NCBI RefSeq assembly: GCF_963678635.1
Contig: NC_087067.1
Location: forward strand, 20,828,596-20,892,595
Length of the DNA: 64,000 nucleotides
Reading direction: 5' to 3'
Source of the DNA: Symsagittifera roscoffensis
Taxonomy: Eukaryota; Xenacoelomorpha; Acoela; Convolutidae
The notes beneath the pieces were generated by a model. The model did not search any database, had not been told where the DNA came from, and was given only the letters and a program-made list of their open reading frames with translations. The stretch's first letter is position 1, and every line of letters starts with the position of its first letter. Position numbers and translations under genes: made by a program. This document shows positions 9,361-21,484 of the stretch, in pieces.

Positions 9361-11626
9361 CAACTGACAAAGTTTTGTTGCTCTTTGTTTTCTTTTTCAG
9401 CCTTTTTCAACCGTCCGGAGTTGACAGAGTGCGATTTGGGATATTTTAATAATTTGTTTGAAAATTAAGGAAAAATTCATATACATCTTTTTTTTCTTCA
9501 AAATTTTTTATCATTGTCTCAACATGATTCCAATTAAAATACAACTTGAACTTAATTTTAAACTCTGCACGTAATATAACGATGAAATTTTACAATAAGA
9601 TCAGATACGTCAAAAAATTAACCAAAACCTGAGATTTCCGCAACTTTTTCCAAAAAATCAAAGTTTTTGCAATTATTTTTCCAAAAACCTTGGTTTTTTT
9701 TTCGAAGTTTGAGTCAGTTTCAGCAGAGTTTCAGGTAGATGTTTCAAAAAGTAAGAGTATATAATAAATTAAGTTGAATTATAATAAATCTTATCTGTTT
9801 TTGAAGTTGTTTAAAAATTGTTTGATGAAAAATCCAGGTTTTTGTCCAAAAACTCTTAGCACAAACTTACCATGAACCAAAACACTAATTACATAACCTT
9901 CAATCCAAAAACTACACGCAATTAATCAGTGATATTTACAAACTAGATAACACGCGCCGAGATTTTTGCAAAAAAAACTAGACATTTTCACACAAAATCC
10001 AAAGAATTTCAATTTTCTTACCATTCCCTCACCATAAAACCTTACCATTGGTATTCCCTATCCTTTTTTTTTGTTTTAGTTTAATTTAGGTGACCAAAAG
10101 ATGCTGGGTGGAATCCGTTTTGTGTTTTCTATGGATTGAACAATTTCTGGTGAAATTCTTGATGTTTTTTGTCCGGAAATTTCTTGGTCATGGTTGAAAC
10201 GCGTCCTTGTCCTTTTTGGGGAGTTGATTTTTAAATTTTTCACTTTGAAAGTTTCTGTCGAAATTGACCACATTATGGCTCCTGTAACACAGGCGTGTTC
10301 CCCACTTCCATTTCCTCTCCTGTTTCACTGAGAGTTTCATCCATGCTTTTTTCTTCTGACTCGGCTCGCCTTCTCTCAAGTATCATCCTAAATCGGTCTT
10401 CTACTTATGTAATTTCAGACATGGTTTTTCCAAGCTGACCACATTTTACGATCAGGTATTTGGTCAAAAAATCAGTTTTGAAGAGTTCTTTTTTGGCTCA
10501 AATCTTTAACCTTTGCAACTAAAAACCAAAATTAATTCGTATCTTTTTGTTTCTTGGAATATCTGGATTAATTATTTTTCTGGTTTTTTGTATAAGATGG
10601 TTTATATAAAACACTCAGACTGGAGCGCCAGTGAGTGTGTAGTTATTGCACAAACATGTTCATGAAACAAAACTCATTGAAATTATGCAATTTTTTTTAC
10701 CTTGTTGCTACTGTCAAACAATCACAGAGATCTGATGCGACAAAGCACTAACCAAAAGCTGAGATTTTTGCAATTTTTTCCAAAAACTTGAAATTTTTGC
10801 ATTTTTTTTTTCTCCAAAAACCGTGTTTTTTTTGACGTTTTAGTTGGTTTCAGCATATTTGCAGGTAGATGTTTTAAAAAAAAAAGTAGATAAAAAATTA
10901 GATTGAATTATAACAAATCTTATCTGTTTTTGAAGTTTTTTGAAAAGTGTTTGTTTCAAAATCCAATTTTTTATCCAAAAACTCTTAGCGCTAACTTACC
11001 ATGAACAAAAACGCTAAATTCATAACGTTCATACCACAAACTACACGCAATTAACCAGAGATATTTACAAACTAGATAACACGCGCCGAGATTTTTGCAA
11101 AAAAAGTAGACATTTCCTTACAAAAGACCAAAGAATTTCGATATTCTTAAAATTCTCTCACCATAAAACCTTACCATTGGTGTTCGATATCCTAATATAT
11201 TGTACTCTATACCCAATGTTAAAACATAGCTTGGTTACCGGATGTTCTATTCACTATCTTAAAACATGGGAGTCACCATGGACCCCCCCCCCACCTTAAC
11301 CTCCAACATCTTCTAATAATGTGGATTCCTGCATCTGAAGTTGTTCTGGCATAGATAACTACTCCATAAGCCATCTCGGATTCATTGCAGAAGAGATGAA
11401 GATAGACTTGCTGAAAGCTGTCCTTGGCCAAGTAACGAGGTTCTAGCGGGAAAGACAAAAGTTTTAACCTATCCATCCAGTGTTGGAATTGGTTCGCTAT
11501 AAGTGCCCCAACATCGTCATCCCATTCCAAATCCCCCTCGGATTGGTTAAATTGGGCACAAAAGATGAAAAACTCGTTTTTGACTCAGTTTCATGTGTAG
11601 TCGCGTTGAAGCAATCTTGATAAATG
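9361..11626 (-). repeat. BEL/Pao unit 3 (variant unit lacking post-palm and linker fragments)
   Basis: 9450-10,270 matches 6421-7240 of unit 1 and shows the non-LTR insertion site empty. 10,273-10,735 is unlike any other unit. AT-rich DNA shared with other units resumes at about 10,736, followed by a 10-C run (11,283-11,292) and an RNase H-side fragment at 11,293-11,530 (minus). This unit was rearranged relative to units 4-6. Confidence 0.6.
10273..10422 (-). pseudogene. Unrecognised acidic ORF remnant in unit 3
   Basis: On the minus strand, Met at 10,422 opens MSEIT, a TAA, then VEDRFRMILERRRAE followed by an acidic Ser/Glu-rich stretch and NTPVLQEP before a TAA at 10,273-10,275. The composition looks coding (charged, no repeats) and would fit a small gag or ORF1 N-terminus, but no family is recognised. 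The internal stop marks it as broken. Sequence downstream on the minus strand joins DNA shared with units 1 and 8. Confidence 0.3.
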
Positions 11627-13582
11627 CAACTGACAAAGATTTATTGCTCTTTGTTTTCTTTTTCAGCCTTTTTCAAACATCCGGAGTTGACAGAGTGCGA
11701 TTTGGGACCTCGTGAAATCGGTCTTTATTTAATTTGATCATTGACAAAAATCTAAGCGAATCATTGGGTATCTGCTGGGGTCCGAATGCACCAGGTCCTG
11801 GTTTCTAGATGTTCCTCTTTCCTTGTCACCTGGGAGGCTGCACTCGGACACATTTTTGACTCTTTCGGCAACAACTGGAATTGCTTCAAAATCAACACTC
11901 GAGACTTTTACTGGCTTGATGAGGTTTGCAGTGCCTTGGGGCATGCCTATAGGCTTCAATGAGTCCAATTTATCCATACACCGGTACTGGAAACAATCAG
12001 AAACTGGATGCCAAGTTTTGACGCTGTGGTCATTTTCTGCTAAAACTAACTCCTTGTTTTCCTGCAAATTGTCGGGTATATCGCTCATGACAAGCTTGCT
12101 GTTGAGAGATTACTTCCAAAATACTTCTTGATTTTGTCATAGAACCCCTCTGATTTGTTGATTGCAACCTCACCGTAGCTTGTCAGTCTGGTTCATGTGT
12201 CTTAATTTGATCGAAATGTCGGATACACTCGAGTTCGTTGGATTAGTGTTGGGATTCTGGAGACGGAGGAATATCTTCAACTTCCCAGAATCTGTTAAAT
12301 GTGGTGGAGTGGCTGTCAAGAAAGTTAATTCCATATCATGGCGAGTGTATTCGTGTTGTGACTGTGTGGTCGGTATCAGCGACACCTGAGACTGTCCAGC
12401 CAAGGATCGTGTCGGTCTTCAGCTACTGTGAGCTTTCTTTTTAGTGTTGAGAGCTTTATAATCTATGACTTAAATGTAACTTGGTTCTGAGCTCAATTTA
12501 AAATTTAATATTTTGAGTGAAAATTGTGGAAAAATCCATATTTTTTTAATCAACATTTTGTATCATTGTCTCAACATGAGTCCAATTAAAATAGAATTTG
12601 GGCTTTATTCTCAATTCTGCACAGAATGAAACAAGGACATTTTACAACTAGATTAGATCTGATGCGACAAAGTACTAACCAAAAGCTGAGATTTCTGCAA
12701 TTTTTTCCAAAAAATCAAAATTTTTGCAATTTTTTCCAAATACTTGAAATTTTTGCGTTTTTTTTCTCCAAAAACCGTGTTTTTTTTTCAACGTTTTGGT
12801 AGGTTTCAGCATATTTTCAGGTAGATGTTTAAAAAAAAAAGAGTAGATAAAAAATTAGATTGAATTATAACAAATCTTATCTGTTTTTGAAGTTTTTTGA
12901 AAAAGGTTTGATTCAAAATCCAATTTTTTATCCAAAAACTCTTAGCGTTAACTTACCATGAACAAAAACGCTAAATTCATAACGTTCATTCCACAAACTA
13001 CACGCAATTAACCACAGATATTTCCAAACTAGATAACATTTTTGCGAAAAAAGTAGACATTTCCTTACAAAAGACCAAAGAATTTCGATATTCTTAAAAT
13101 TCTCTCACCATAAAACCTTACCATTGGTGTTCGTTATACTAATATATTGTACTCTATACCCAATGTTAAAACATAGCTTGGTGACCGAATGTTCTATTCA
13201 CTATCTTAAAACATGGGGGTCACCACGGACACCCCCCCCCCCCCCCCCACCTTAACCTCCAACATCTTCTAATAATGTGGATTCCTGCATCTGAAGTTGT
13301 TCTGGCATAGATAACCACTCCATAAGCCATCTCGGATTCATCGCAGAAGAGATGAAGATAGACTTGCTGAAAGCTGTCCTTGGCCAAGTAACGAGGTTCT
13401 AGCGGGGAAGACAAAATTTTTAAGCTATCCATCCAGTGTTGGAATTGGTTCGCTATAAGTGCCCCAACATCGTCATCCCATTCCAAATCCCCCTCGGATT
13501 GGTTAAATTGGGCACAAAAGATGAAAAACTCGTTTTTGACTCAGTTTCATGTGTAGTCGCGTTGAAGCAATCTTGATAAATG
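11627..13582 (-). repeat. BEL/Pao unit 4 (1,956 bp)
   Basis: Fragments on the minus strand: post-palm (11,738-12,088), linker (12,170-12,430), RNase H side (13,250-13,486). The poly-C run is 17 nt (13,232-13,248). 12,430-13,215 is AT-rich and non-coding. It differs from unit 5 by only a few bases, e.g. GTCGGTCTTC versus GTCGGTTTTC downstream of the linker and ATCAACATTT versus ATCAAAATTT. Confidence 0.75.
13270..13486 (-). pseudogene. BEL/Pao RNase H-side (peptidase A17 region) fragment, representative copy
   Basis: Reads MEWDDDVGALIANQFQHWMD, then LEPRYLAKDSFQQVYLHLF, CDESEMAYGVVIYART. This corresponds to the BEL/Pao region after RT ('W...L...L...W..W...L', then 'LH.F.DAS..AYG.VVY.R', the start of RNase H with its first acidic residue). 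It ends after about 75 residues at ...IIRRCWRL, where normal elements continue with 'APLK...IPRLEL'. Copies lie at about 9030-9264, 11,293-11,530, 15,205-15,441, 17,156-17,392 and 20,600-20,830, all truncated at the same point next to the poly-C run. Confidence 0.7.
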
Positions 13583-15537
13583 CAACTGACAAAGATTTAT
13601 TGCTCTTTGTTTTCTTTTTCAGCCTTTTTCAAACATCCGGAGTTGACAGAGTGCGATTTGGGACCTCGTGAAATCGGTCTTTATTTAATTTGATCATTGA
13701 CAAAAATCTAAGCGAATCATTGGGTATCTGCTGGGGTCCGAATGCACCAGGTCCTGGTTTCTAGATGTTCCTCTTTCCTTGTCACCTGGGAGGCTGCACT
13801 CGGACACATTTTTGACTCTTTCGGCAACAACTGGAATTGCTTCAAAATCAACACTCGAGACTTTTACTGGCTTGATGAGGTTTGCAGTGCCTTGGGGCAT
13901 GCCTATAGGCTTCAATGAGTCCAATTTATCCATACACCGGTACTGGAAACAATCAGAAACTGGATGCCAAGTTTTGACGCTGTGGTCATTTTCTGCTAAA
14001 ACTAACTCCTTGTTTTCCTGCAAATTGTCGGGTATATCGCTCATGACAAGCTTGCTGTTGAGAGATTACTTCCAAAATACTTCTTGATTTTGTCATAGAA
14101 CCCCTCTGATTTGTTGATTGCAACCTCACCGTAGCTTGTCAGTCTGGTTCATGTGTCTTAATTTGATCGAAATGTCGGATACACTCGAGTTCGTTGGATT
14201 AGTGTTGGGATTCTGGAGACGGAGGAATATCTTCAACTTCCCAGAATCTGTTAAATGTGGTGGAGTGGCTGTCAAGAAAGTTAATTCCATATCATGGCGA
14301 GTGTATTCGTGTTGTGACTGTGTGGTCGGTATCAGCGACACCTGAGACTGTCCAGCCAAGGATCGTGTCGGTTTTCAGCTACTGTGAGCTTTCTTTTTAG
14401 TGTTGAGAGCTTTATAATCTATGACTTAAATGTAACTTGGTTCTGAGCTCAATTTAAAATTTAATATTTTGAGTGAAAATTGTGGAAAAATCCATATTTT
14501 TTTAATCAAAATTTTGTATCATTGTCTCAACATGAGTCCAATTAAAATAGAATTTGGGCTTTATTCTCAATTCTGCACAGAATGAAACAAGGACATTTTA
14601 CAACTAGATTAGATCTGATGCGACAAAGTACTAACCAAAAGCTGAGATTTCTGCAATTTTTTCCAAAAAATCAAAATTTTTGCAATTTTTTCCAAATACT
14701 TGAAATTTTTGCGTTTTTTTTCTCCAAAAACCGTGTTTTTTTTTCAACGTTTTAGTAGGTTTCAGCATATTTTCAGGTAGATGTTTAAAAAAAAAAGAGT
14801 AGATAAAAAATTAGATTGAATTATAACAAATCTTATCTGTTTTTGAAGTTTTTTGAAAAAGGTTTGATTCAAAATCCAATTTTTTATCCAAAAACTCTTA
14901 GCGTTAACTTACCATGAACAAAAACGCTAAATTCATAACGTTCATTCCACAAACTACACGCAATTAACCACAGATATTTCCAAACTAGATAACATTTTTG
15001 CGAAAAAAGTAGACATTTCCTTACAAAAGACCAAAGAATTTCGATATTCTTAAAATTCTCTCACCATAAAACCTTACCATTGGTGTTCGTTATACTAATA
15101 TATTGTACTCTATACCCAATGTTAAAACATAGCTTGGTGACCGAATGTTCTATTCACTATCTTAAAACATGGGGGTCACCACGGACACCCCCCCCCCCCC
15201 CCCACCTTAACCTCCAACATCTTCTAATAATGTGGATTCCTGCATCTGAAGTTGTTCTGGCATAGATAACCACTCCATAAGCCATCTCGGATTCATCGCA
15301 GAAGAGATGAAGATAGACTTGCTGAAAGCTGTCCTTGGCCAAGTAACGAGGTTCTAGCGGGGAAGACAAAATTTTTAAGCTATCCATCCAGTGTTGGAAT
15401 TGGTTCGCTATAAGTGCCCCAACATCGTCATCCCATTCCAAATCCCCCTCGGATTGGTTAAATTGGGCACAAAAGATGAAAAACTCGTTTTTGACTCAGT
15501 TTCATGTGTAGTCGCGTTGAAGCAATCTTGATAAATG
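13583..15537 (-). repeat. BEL/Pao unit 5 (1,955 bp)
   Basis: Near-identical to unit 4. Post-palm 13,694-14,044, linker 14,126-14,390, RNase H side 15,205-15,441, poly-C of 16 nt at 15,188-15,203. AT-rich spacer 14,400-15,170 holds no gene. Confidence 0.75.
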
Positions 15538-17488
15538 CAACTGACAAAGATTTATTGCTCTTTGTTTTCTTTTTCAGCCTTTTTCAAACATCCGGAGTTG
15601 ACAGAGTGCGATTTGGGACCTCGTGAAATCGGTCTTTATTTAATTTGATCATTGACAAAAATCTAAGCGAATCATTGGGTATCTGCTGGGGTCCGAATGC
15701 ACCAGGTCCTGGTTTCTAGATGTTCCTCTTTCCTTGTCACCTGGGAGGCTGCACTCGGACACATTTTTGACTCTTTCGGCAACAACTGGAATTGCTTCAA
15801 AATCAACACTCGAGACTTTTACTGGCTTGATGAGGTTTGCAGTGCCTTGGGGCATGCCTATAGGCTTCAATGAGTCCAATTTATCCATACACCGGTACTG
15901 GAAACAATCAGAAACTGGATGCCAAGTTTTGACGCTGTGGTCATTTTCTGCTAAAACTAACTCCTTGTTTTCCTGCAAATTGTCGGGTATATCGCTCATG
16001 ATAAGCTTGCTGTTGAGAGATTACTTCCAAAATACTTCTTGATTTTGTCATAGAACCCCTCTGATTTGTTGATTGCAACCTCACCGTAGCTTGTCAGTCT
16101 GGTTCATGTGTCTTAATTTGATCGAAATTTCGGATACACTCGAGTTCGTTGGATTAGTGTTGGGATTCTGGAGACGGAGGAATATCTTCAACTTCCCAGA
16201 ATCTGTTAAATGTGGTGGAGTGGCTGTCAAGAAAGTTAAATCCATATCATGGCGAGTGTATTCGTGTTGTGACTGTGTGGTCGGTATCAGCGACACCTGA
16301 GACTGTCCAGCCAAGGATCGTGTCGGTTTTCAGCTACTGTGAGCTTTCTTTTTAGTGTTGAGAGCTTTATAATCTATGACTTAAATGTAACTTGGTTCTG
16401 AGCTCAATTTAAAATTTAATATTTTGAGTGAAAATTGTGGAAAAATCCATATTTTTTTAATCAAAATTTTGTATCATTGTCTCAACATGAGTCCAATTAA
16501 AATAGAATTTGGGCTTTATTCTCAATTCTGCACAGAATGAAACAAGGACATTTTACAACTAGATTAGATCTGATGCGACAAAGCACTAACCAAAAGCTGA
16601 GATTTCTGCAATTTTTTCCAAAAAATCAAAATTTTTGCAATTTTTTCCAAATACTTGAAATTTTTGCGTTTTTTTTCTCCAAAAACCGTGTTTTTTTTTC
16701 AACGTTTTAGTAGGTTTCAGCATATTTTCAGGTAGATGTTTAAAAAAAAAAGAGTAGATAAAAAATTAGATTGAATTATAACAAATCTTATCTGTTTTTG
16801 AAGTTTTTTGAAAAAGGTTTGATTCAAAATCCAATTTTTTATCCAAAAACTCTTAGCGTTAACTTACCATGAACAAAAACGCTAAATTCATAACGTTCAT
16901 TCCACAAACTACACGCAATTAACCACAGATATTTCCAAACTAGATAACATTTTTGCGAAAAAAGTAGATATTTCCTTACAAAAGACCAAAGAATTTCGAT
17001 ATTCTTAAAATTCTCTCACCATAAAACCTTACCATTGGTGTTCGTTATACTAATATATTGTACTCTATACCCAATGTTAAAACATAGCTTGGTGACCGAA
17101 TGTTCTATTCACTATCTTAAAACATGGGGGTCACCACGGACACCCCCCCCCCCCACCTTAACCTCCAACATCTTCTAATAATGTGGATTCCTGCATCTGA
17201 AGTTGTTCTGGCATAGATAACCACTCCATAAGCCATCTCGGATTCATCGCAGAAGAGATGAAGATAGACTTGCTGAAAGCTGTCCTTGGCCAAGTAACGA
17301 GGTTTTAGCGGGGAAGACAAAATTTTTAAGCTATCCATCCAGTGTTGGAATTGGTTCGCTATAAGTGCCCCAACATCGTCATCCCATTCCAAATCCCCCT
17401 CGGATTGGTTAAATTGGGCACAAAAGATGAAAAACTCGTTTTTGACTCAGTTTCATGTGTAGTCGCGTTGAAGCAATCTTGATAAATG
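15538..17488 (-). repeat. BEL/Pao unit 6 (1,951 bp)
   Basis: Near-identical to units 4 and 5. Post-palm 15,649-15,999, linker 16,081-16,340, RNase H side 17,156-17,392, poly-C of 12 nt at 17,143-17,154. AT-rich spacer 16,350-17,130 holds no gene. Small differences (GAAATTTCGG for GAAATGTCGG in the linker) show it is a separate copy. Confidence 0.75.
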
Positions 17489-18063
17489 CAACTGACAAAG
17501 TTTTATTGCTCTTTGTTTTCTTTTTCAGCCTTTTCGAACGTCCGGAGTTGACAGAGTGCGATTTGGGACCTCGTGAAGTCGGTCTTTATTTAATTTGATC
17601 ATCGACAAAAATCTAAGCGAATCATTGGGTATCTGCTGGGGTCCGAATGCACCAGGTCCTGGTTTCTAGATGTTCCTCTTTCCTTGTCACCTGAAAGGCT
17701 GCACTCGGCCACATTTTTGACTCTTTCGGCAACAACTGGAATTGCTTCAAAATCAACACTCGAGACATTTGCTGACTTGATGAGGTTTGCGGTGCCTTGG
17801 GGCATGCCTATAGACTTCACTGAGTCCAATTAATCTATACACCGGTACTGGAAACAATCAGAAAATGGATGCCAAATTTCGACGCTGTGGTCCTTTTCTG
17901 CTAAAAATAATTCTTTGTTTTCCCGCAATTCGTCGGGTATATCGCTCATGACAAGCTTGCTGTTGAGAGATTACTTCCAAATGTGCATGCAGGCTTTATC
18001 CAGAGCGTCTGTGAGAATCTGGCGCAATCTGATGTCTTGTTCCTCAGTATCTGCACCACCAAT

Positions 18064-18600
18064 TTACTCGTCCACGTAGAAGGACAAGGACTCACGAAAT
18101 CCTAGCTTTGTTTGTTCATCTTCTGTTGTGCCGGCGGTGTGTAACAAGACTCGTATGGCGTGATAGCTACTTGAAGCTATACCGTAGATGGCACAGGTCA
18201 TCGGGTACTTCTCAATTGAATCTTCTTCTTCTCTTGTCCAGTAGAGCTGATGTAGATTTCTGTCTTTAGGGAATAGTTCTATTTGCCTGTACATCTTGGT
18301 GATGTCACCAGATAGTGCAATTTTGTAGAATCGAAACCGGACAAGGTTGTGAAAGAGGTCTGGCCGATTCTTTGGACCAACCAGTAGACGATCGTTCAAC
18401 GACTTTCCTTTCGAAATTGGAGCTGATCCTTTGAAAACAGCTCTGCCTTTTGTTGTTGTTGAGTCCGACTTCCAAACTGCATGATGAGGCATGATGGAGT
18501 TTTTCTCGCCTGACAGATATTGATCTGACACAGGTATTATCTCGGTACGGCCAGTGTCAATCATCTCATGAAAGAAGTCGTTGTTTATCCTTCCATTAGA
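18064..18600 (-). pseudogene. BEL/Pao reverse transcriptase core (unit 7a)
   Basis: The longest open RT copy (166 residues from 18,564). It begins with TGRTEIIPVSDQ and MPHHAVWKSDSTTTKGRAVF (usual 'YLPHH.V.....TTK.RVVFD'), then SKGKSLNDRLLVG, LSGDITKMYRQIELF, and CAIYGIASSSYHA. It ends in FYVDE plus stop, with the second catalytic Asp lost. It aligns without gaps to unit 8 and lacks the unit-1 frameshift. It would encode the fingers and most of the palm but no active site. Confidence 0.82.
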
Positions 18601-18639
18601 AATGAATTGCCGGAAAGCTTTGCGTGCTTAGTGACCAAT

Positions 18640-19199
18640 ATCGGGCAAGCATACATGATTGATTTATTATGTGTCATGGATCCCCTGTGATTTGTGGATT
18701 GCAACCTCACCGTAGCTTGTCCGTCTGGTTCATATGTCTTATATTGATCGAAATGTCGGATACACTCAAGTTCGTTAGATTCAATTGTGTTGGGCTTGTC
18801 GAAAACTGGATCTGCAAGTTGTAGTTGCTGACCTTTTGTAGGTCTGTGGCTGTAACTTGGGTGTTTGGATGCTCGTGATCCGTGATGTTTTCCAACACCA
18901 CACAACAAACTTTGAAATTTTTTTTACCAGATTTTGTTGGAATTGTGAGAGTCATTCGACATTGGGTAGACATTGGGTTCTACTGGTTCTCTCTAATAAT
19001 GCGATATGGAGTTTCTGTTGTTTTGATGCCAAGCCGTTGCATAAATTGTAGGGTGATGACGATCGTCTGAGCACAATTGTCAATGAGCGCCCTCAAGTGA
19101 TGAATTTGACCGTTCTGAGATCGAACTTAGACGTTTTCCGTTGGAAGAACTGTGAGAGTTCCAGTTCGGTTGATTTGGAGAGCATCTATTGTCGCCGCA
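18640..19199 (-). pseudogene. BEL/Pao aspartic protease region (unit 7a)
   Basis: On the minus strand: RALIDNCAQTIVITLQFM (position of the 'LLDSGSQ' active-site loop; Asp kept, Ser-Gly replaced by Asn-Cys), then TETPYRI, a stop, then MSTQCRMTLTI and CVVLENITDH. Downstream come the LECIRHFDQYKTYEPDGQ and ATVRLQ motifs that lead into RT. Stops lie between the pieces. Whether DNC is natural variation or decay cannot be told here, but the unit 8 copy has the same residues. Confidence 0.65.
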
Positions 19200-21373
19200 A
19201 CATTGGAATTGCTTCAAAATAAGCACTCGAGACTTTTACTATACTTGAGGTTCGCAGTGCCTTGGGGCATGCCTATAGGCTTCACTGAGTCCAATTTATT
19301 CATACACCGGTACTGGAAACAATCAGAAACTGGATGCCAAGTTTTGACGCTGTGGTCATTTTCTGCTAATACTAACTCCTTGTTTTCCTGCAAATTGTCG
19401 GGTATATCGCTCATTACAAGCTTGCTGTTGAGAGATTACTTCCAAAATACTTCTTGATTTTGTCATAGAACCCCTCTGATTTGTTGATTGCAACCTCACC
19501 GTAGCTTGTCAGTCTGGTTCATGTGTCTTAATTTGATCGAAATGTCGGATACACTCGAGTTCGTTGGATTAGTGTTGGGATTCTGGAGACGGAGGAATAT
19601 CTTCAACTTCCCAGAATCTGTTAAATGTGGTGGAGTGGCTGTCAAGAAAGTTTAATCCATATCATGGCGAATGTATTCGTGTTGTGACTGTGTGATCGGT
19701 ATCAGCGACACCTGAGACTGTCCAGCCAAGGATCGTGTCGGTTTTCAGCTACTGTGAGCTTTCTTTTTAGTGTTGAGAGCTTTATAATCTATGACTTAAA
19801 TATAACCTGGTTCTGAGATCAATTTAAAATTTAATATTTTGAGTGAAAATTGTGGAAAAATCCATATTTTTTTAATCAAAATTTTGTATCATTGTCTCAA
19901 CATGAGTCCAATTAAAATACAATTTGGGCTTTATTCTCAATTCTGCACAGAATGAAATAAGGACATTTTACAACTAGATTAGATCTGATGCGACAAAGCA
20001 CTAACCAAAAGCTGAGATTTCGGCAATTTTTTCCAAAAAATCAAAATTTTTGCAATTTTTTCCAAATACTTGAAATTTTTGCATTTTTTTTCTCCAAAAA
20101 CCGTGTTTTTTTTCGACGTTTTAGTAGGTTTCAGCATATTTTCAGGTAGATGTTTTAAAAAAAAGAGTAGATAAAAAATTAGACTGAATTATAACAAATC
20201 TTATCTGTTTTTGAAGTTTTTTGAAAAGTGTTTGTTTCAAAGTCCAATTTTTTATCCAAAAACTCTTAGCGCTAACTTACCATGAACAAAAACGCTAAAT
20301 TCATAACGTTCATACCACAAACTACACGCAATTAACCAGAGATATTTACAAACTAGATAACACGCGCCGAGATTTTTGCAAAAAAAGTAGACATTTCCTT
20401 ACAAAAGACCAAAGAATTTCGATATTCTTAAAATTCTCTCACCATAAAACCTTACCAATGGTGTTCGTTATCCTAATATATTGTACTCTATACCCAATGT
20501 TAAAACATAGCTTGGTGACCGGATGTTCTATTCACTATCTTAAAACATGGGGGTCACCACGGACACCCCCCCCCCCCCCCTCACCTTAACCTCCAACATC
20601 TTCTAATAATTGGGATTCCTGCATCTGAAGTTGTTCTGGCATAGATAACTACTCCATAAGCCATCTCGGATTCGTCACAGAAGATATGAAGATAGACTTG
20701 CTGAAAGCTGTCCTAGGCCAAGTAACGAGGTTCTAGCGGGGAAGACAAAAGTTTTAAGCTATCCATCCAGTGTTGGAATTGGTTCGCTATAAGTGCCCAA
20801 ACATCGTCATCCCATTCCAAATCCCCATCCTAATTTTTTTTGGAATAGAATCTTCGGAATTGTAGTTACAGGGATCAGTAGTCCAAGGGCATCGAAAACT
20901 CGCCCCAAAATGCTTACTATCATCCATTGTAGGTGTTCGAATGCTCTCGAGCAAATCTAATGAGCTGCTCTGAAACAATGTAGATGAGCTTCTGTGGGTC
21001 TTTCTTTTCTTTTTAGCGCAATTTAGGTGATGTTTTTTGTCCGGAAACTTCTTGGGCATGGTTTAAACGCGTCCTTGTTCTTTTTGGGGAATTGGCTTTT
21101 GAATTTTCCGTCGAAACTGACCACATTATGGCTCCTGTGAAATCGGCTTGATTTTTGCGAAACGTTTTTGTAGGAGGCATCTAGATAGTACCTGTCAGTG
21201 GGACAAGCCTGTGAAGTGTGCTGATACCAGTTATGTTTTCAATTTTTGATTTTTTTGGTCAAAAAACTATGTCCAAAAATGGCCACTTTTTGGTTAAATT
21301 GGGCACAAAAGATGAAAAACTCATTTTTGACTCAGTTTCATGTGTAGTCGCAGTGAAGCAATCTTGATAAATG
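19200..21373 (-). repeat. BEL/Pao unit 7b, including the 3' pol segments of the most complete element
   Basis: 19,214-19,414 post-palm fragment and 19,500-19,740 linker resemble unit 2. 19,750-20,540 is the shared AT-rich spacer. A 15-C run lies at 20,566-20,580. 20,600-20,955 continues pol of unit 8. 20,960-21,373 is the sequence that separates the LDSVKL and FDALGLL segments; I see no recognisable gene in it. Confidence 0.7.
20600..20955 (-). pseudogene. BEL/Pao pol: FDALGLL segment and RNase H side
   Basis: The minus strand reads WMIVSILGRVFDALGLLIPV, then TTIPKILFQKKLGWG, the conserved BEL/Pao block 'SI...FDPLGLL.PV....K...Q..W...L.WD'. A one-base shift follows, then GMTMFGHL and the RNase H-side piece with the HLFCDESE-type motif. 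Of the units, only this one clearly keeps the FDALGLL block. It lies about 750 bp from the post-palm segment it should directly follow, showing an insertion in between. Confidence 0.75.
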
Positions 21374-21484
21374 CAACTGACAAAATTTTGTTGCTCTTTG
21401 TTTTCTTTTTCAGCCTTTTTCAAACGTCCGGAGTTGACAGAGTGCGATTTGGGACCTCGTGAAATTGGTCTTTATTTAATTTGA

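Larger units (their letters stand above)
17489..19199 (-). repeat. BEL/Pao unit 7a (RT and protease retained), joined abruptly to unit 7b
   Basis: Contains post-palm (17,599-17,945, with an in-frame stop before LDSVKS), RT (18,064-18,600) and protease (18,640-19,199), closely resembling unit 8. At 19,199/19,200 protease sequence stops inside TTGTCGCCGC and continues as the GCAACATTGG stretch found at 7698 in unit 2. The junction shares only a few bases, so it looks like an illegitimate join or deletion. Confidence 0.7.

Noticed and set aside
11823..12131. Plus-strand frames MSPGRLHSDTF (also 13,779 and 15,734) and MQPHRSLSVWF (12,162; 14,118; 16,073)
   Set aside because: They lie antisense to recognisable BEL/Pao post-palm and linker fragments and have no domain of their own; repetition only reflects the tandem units.
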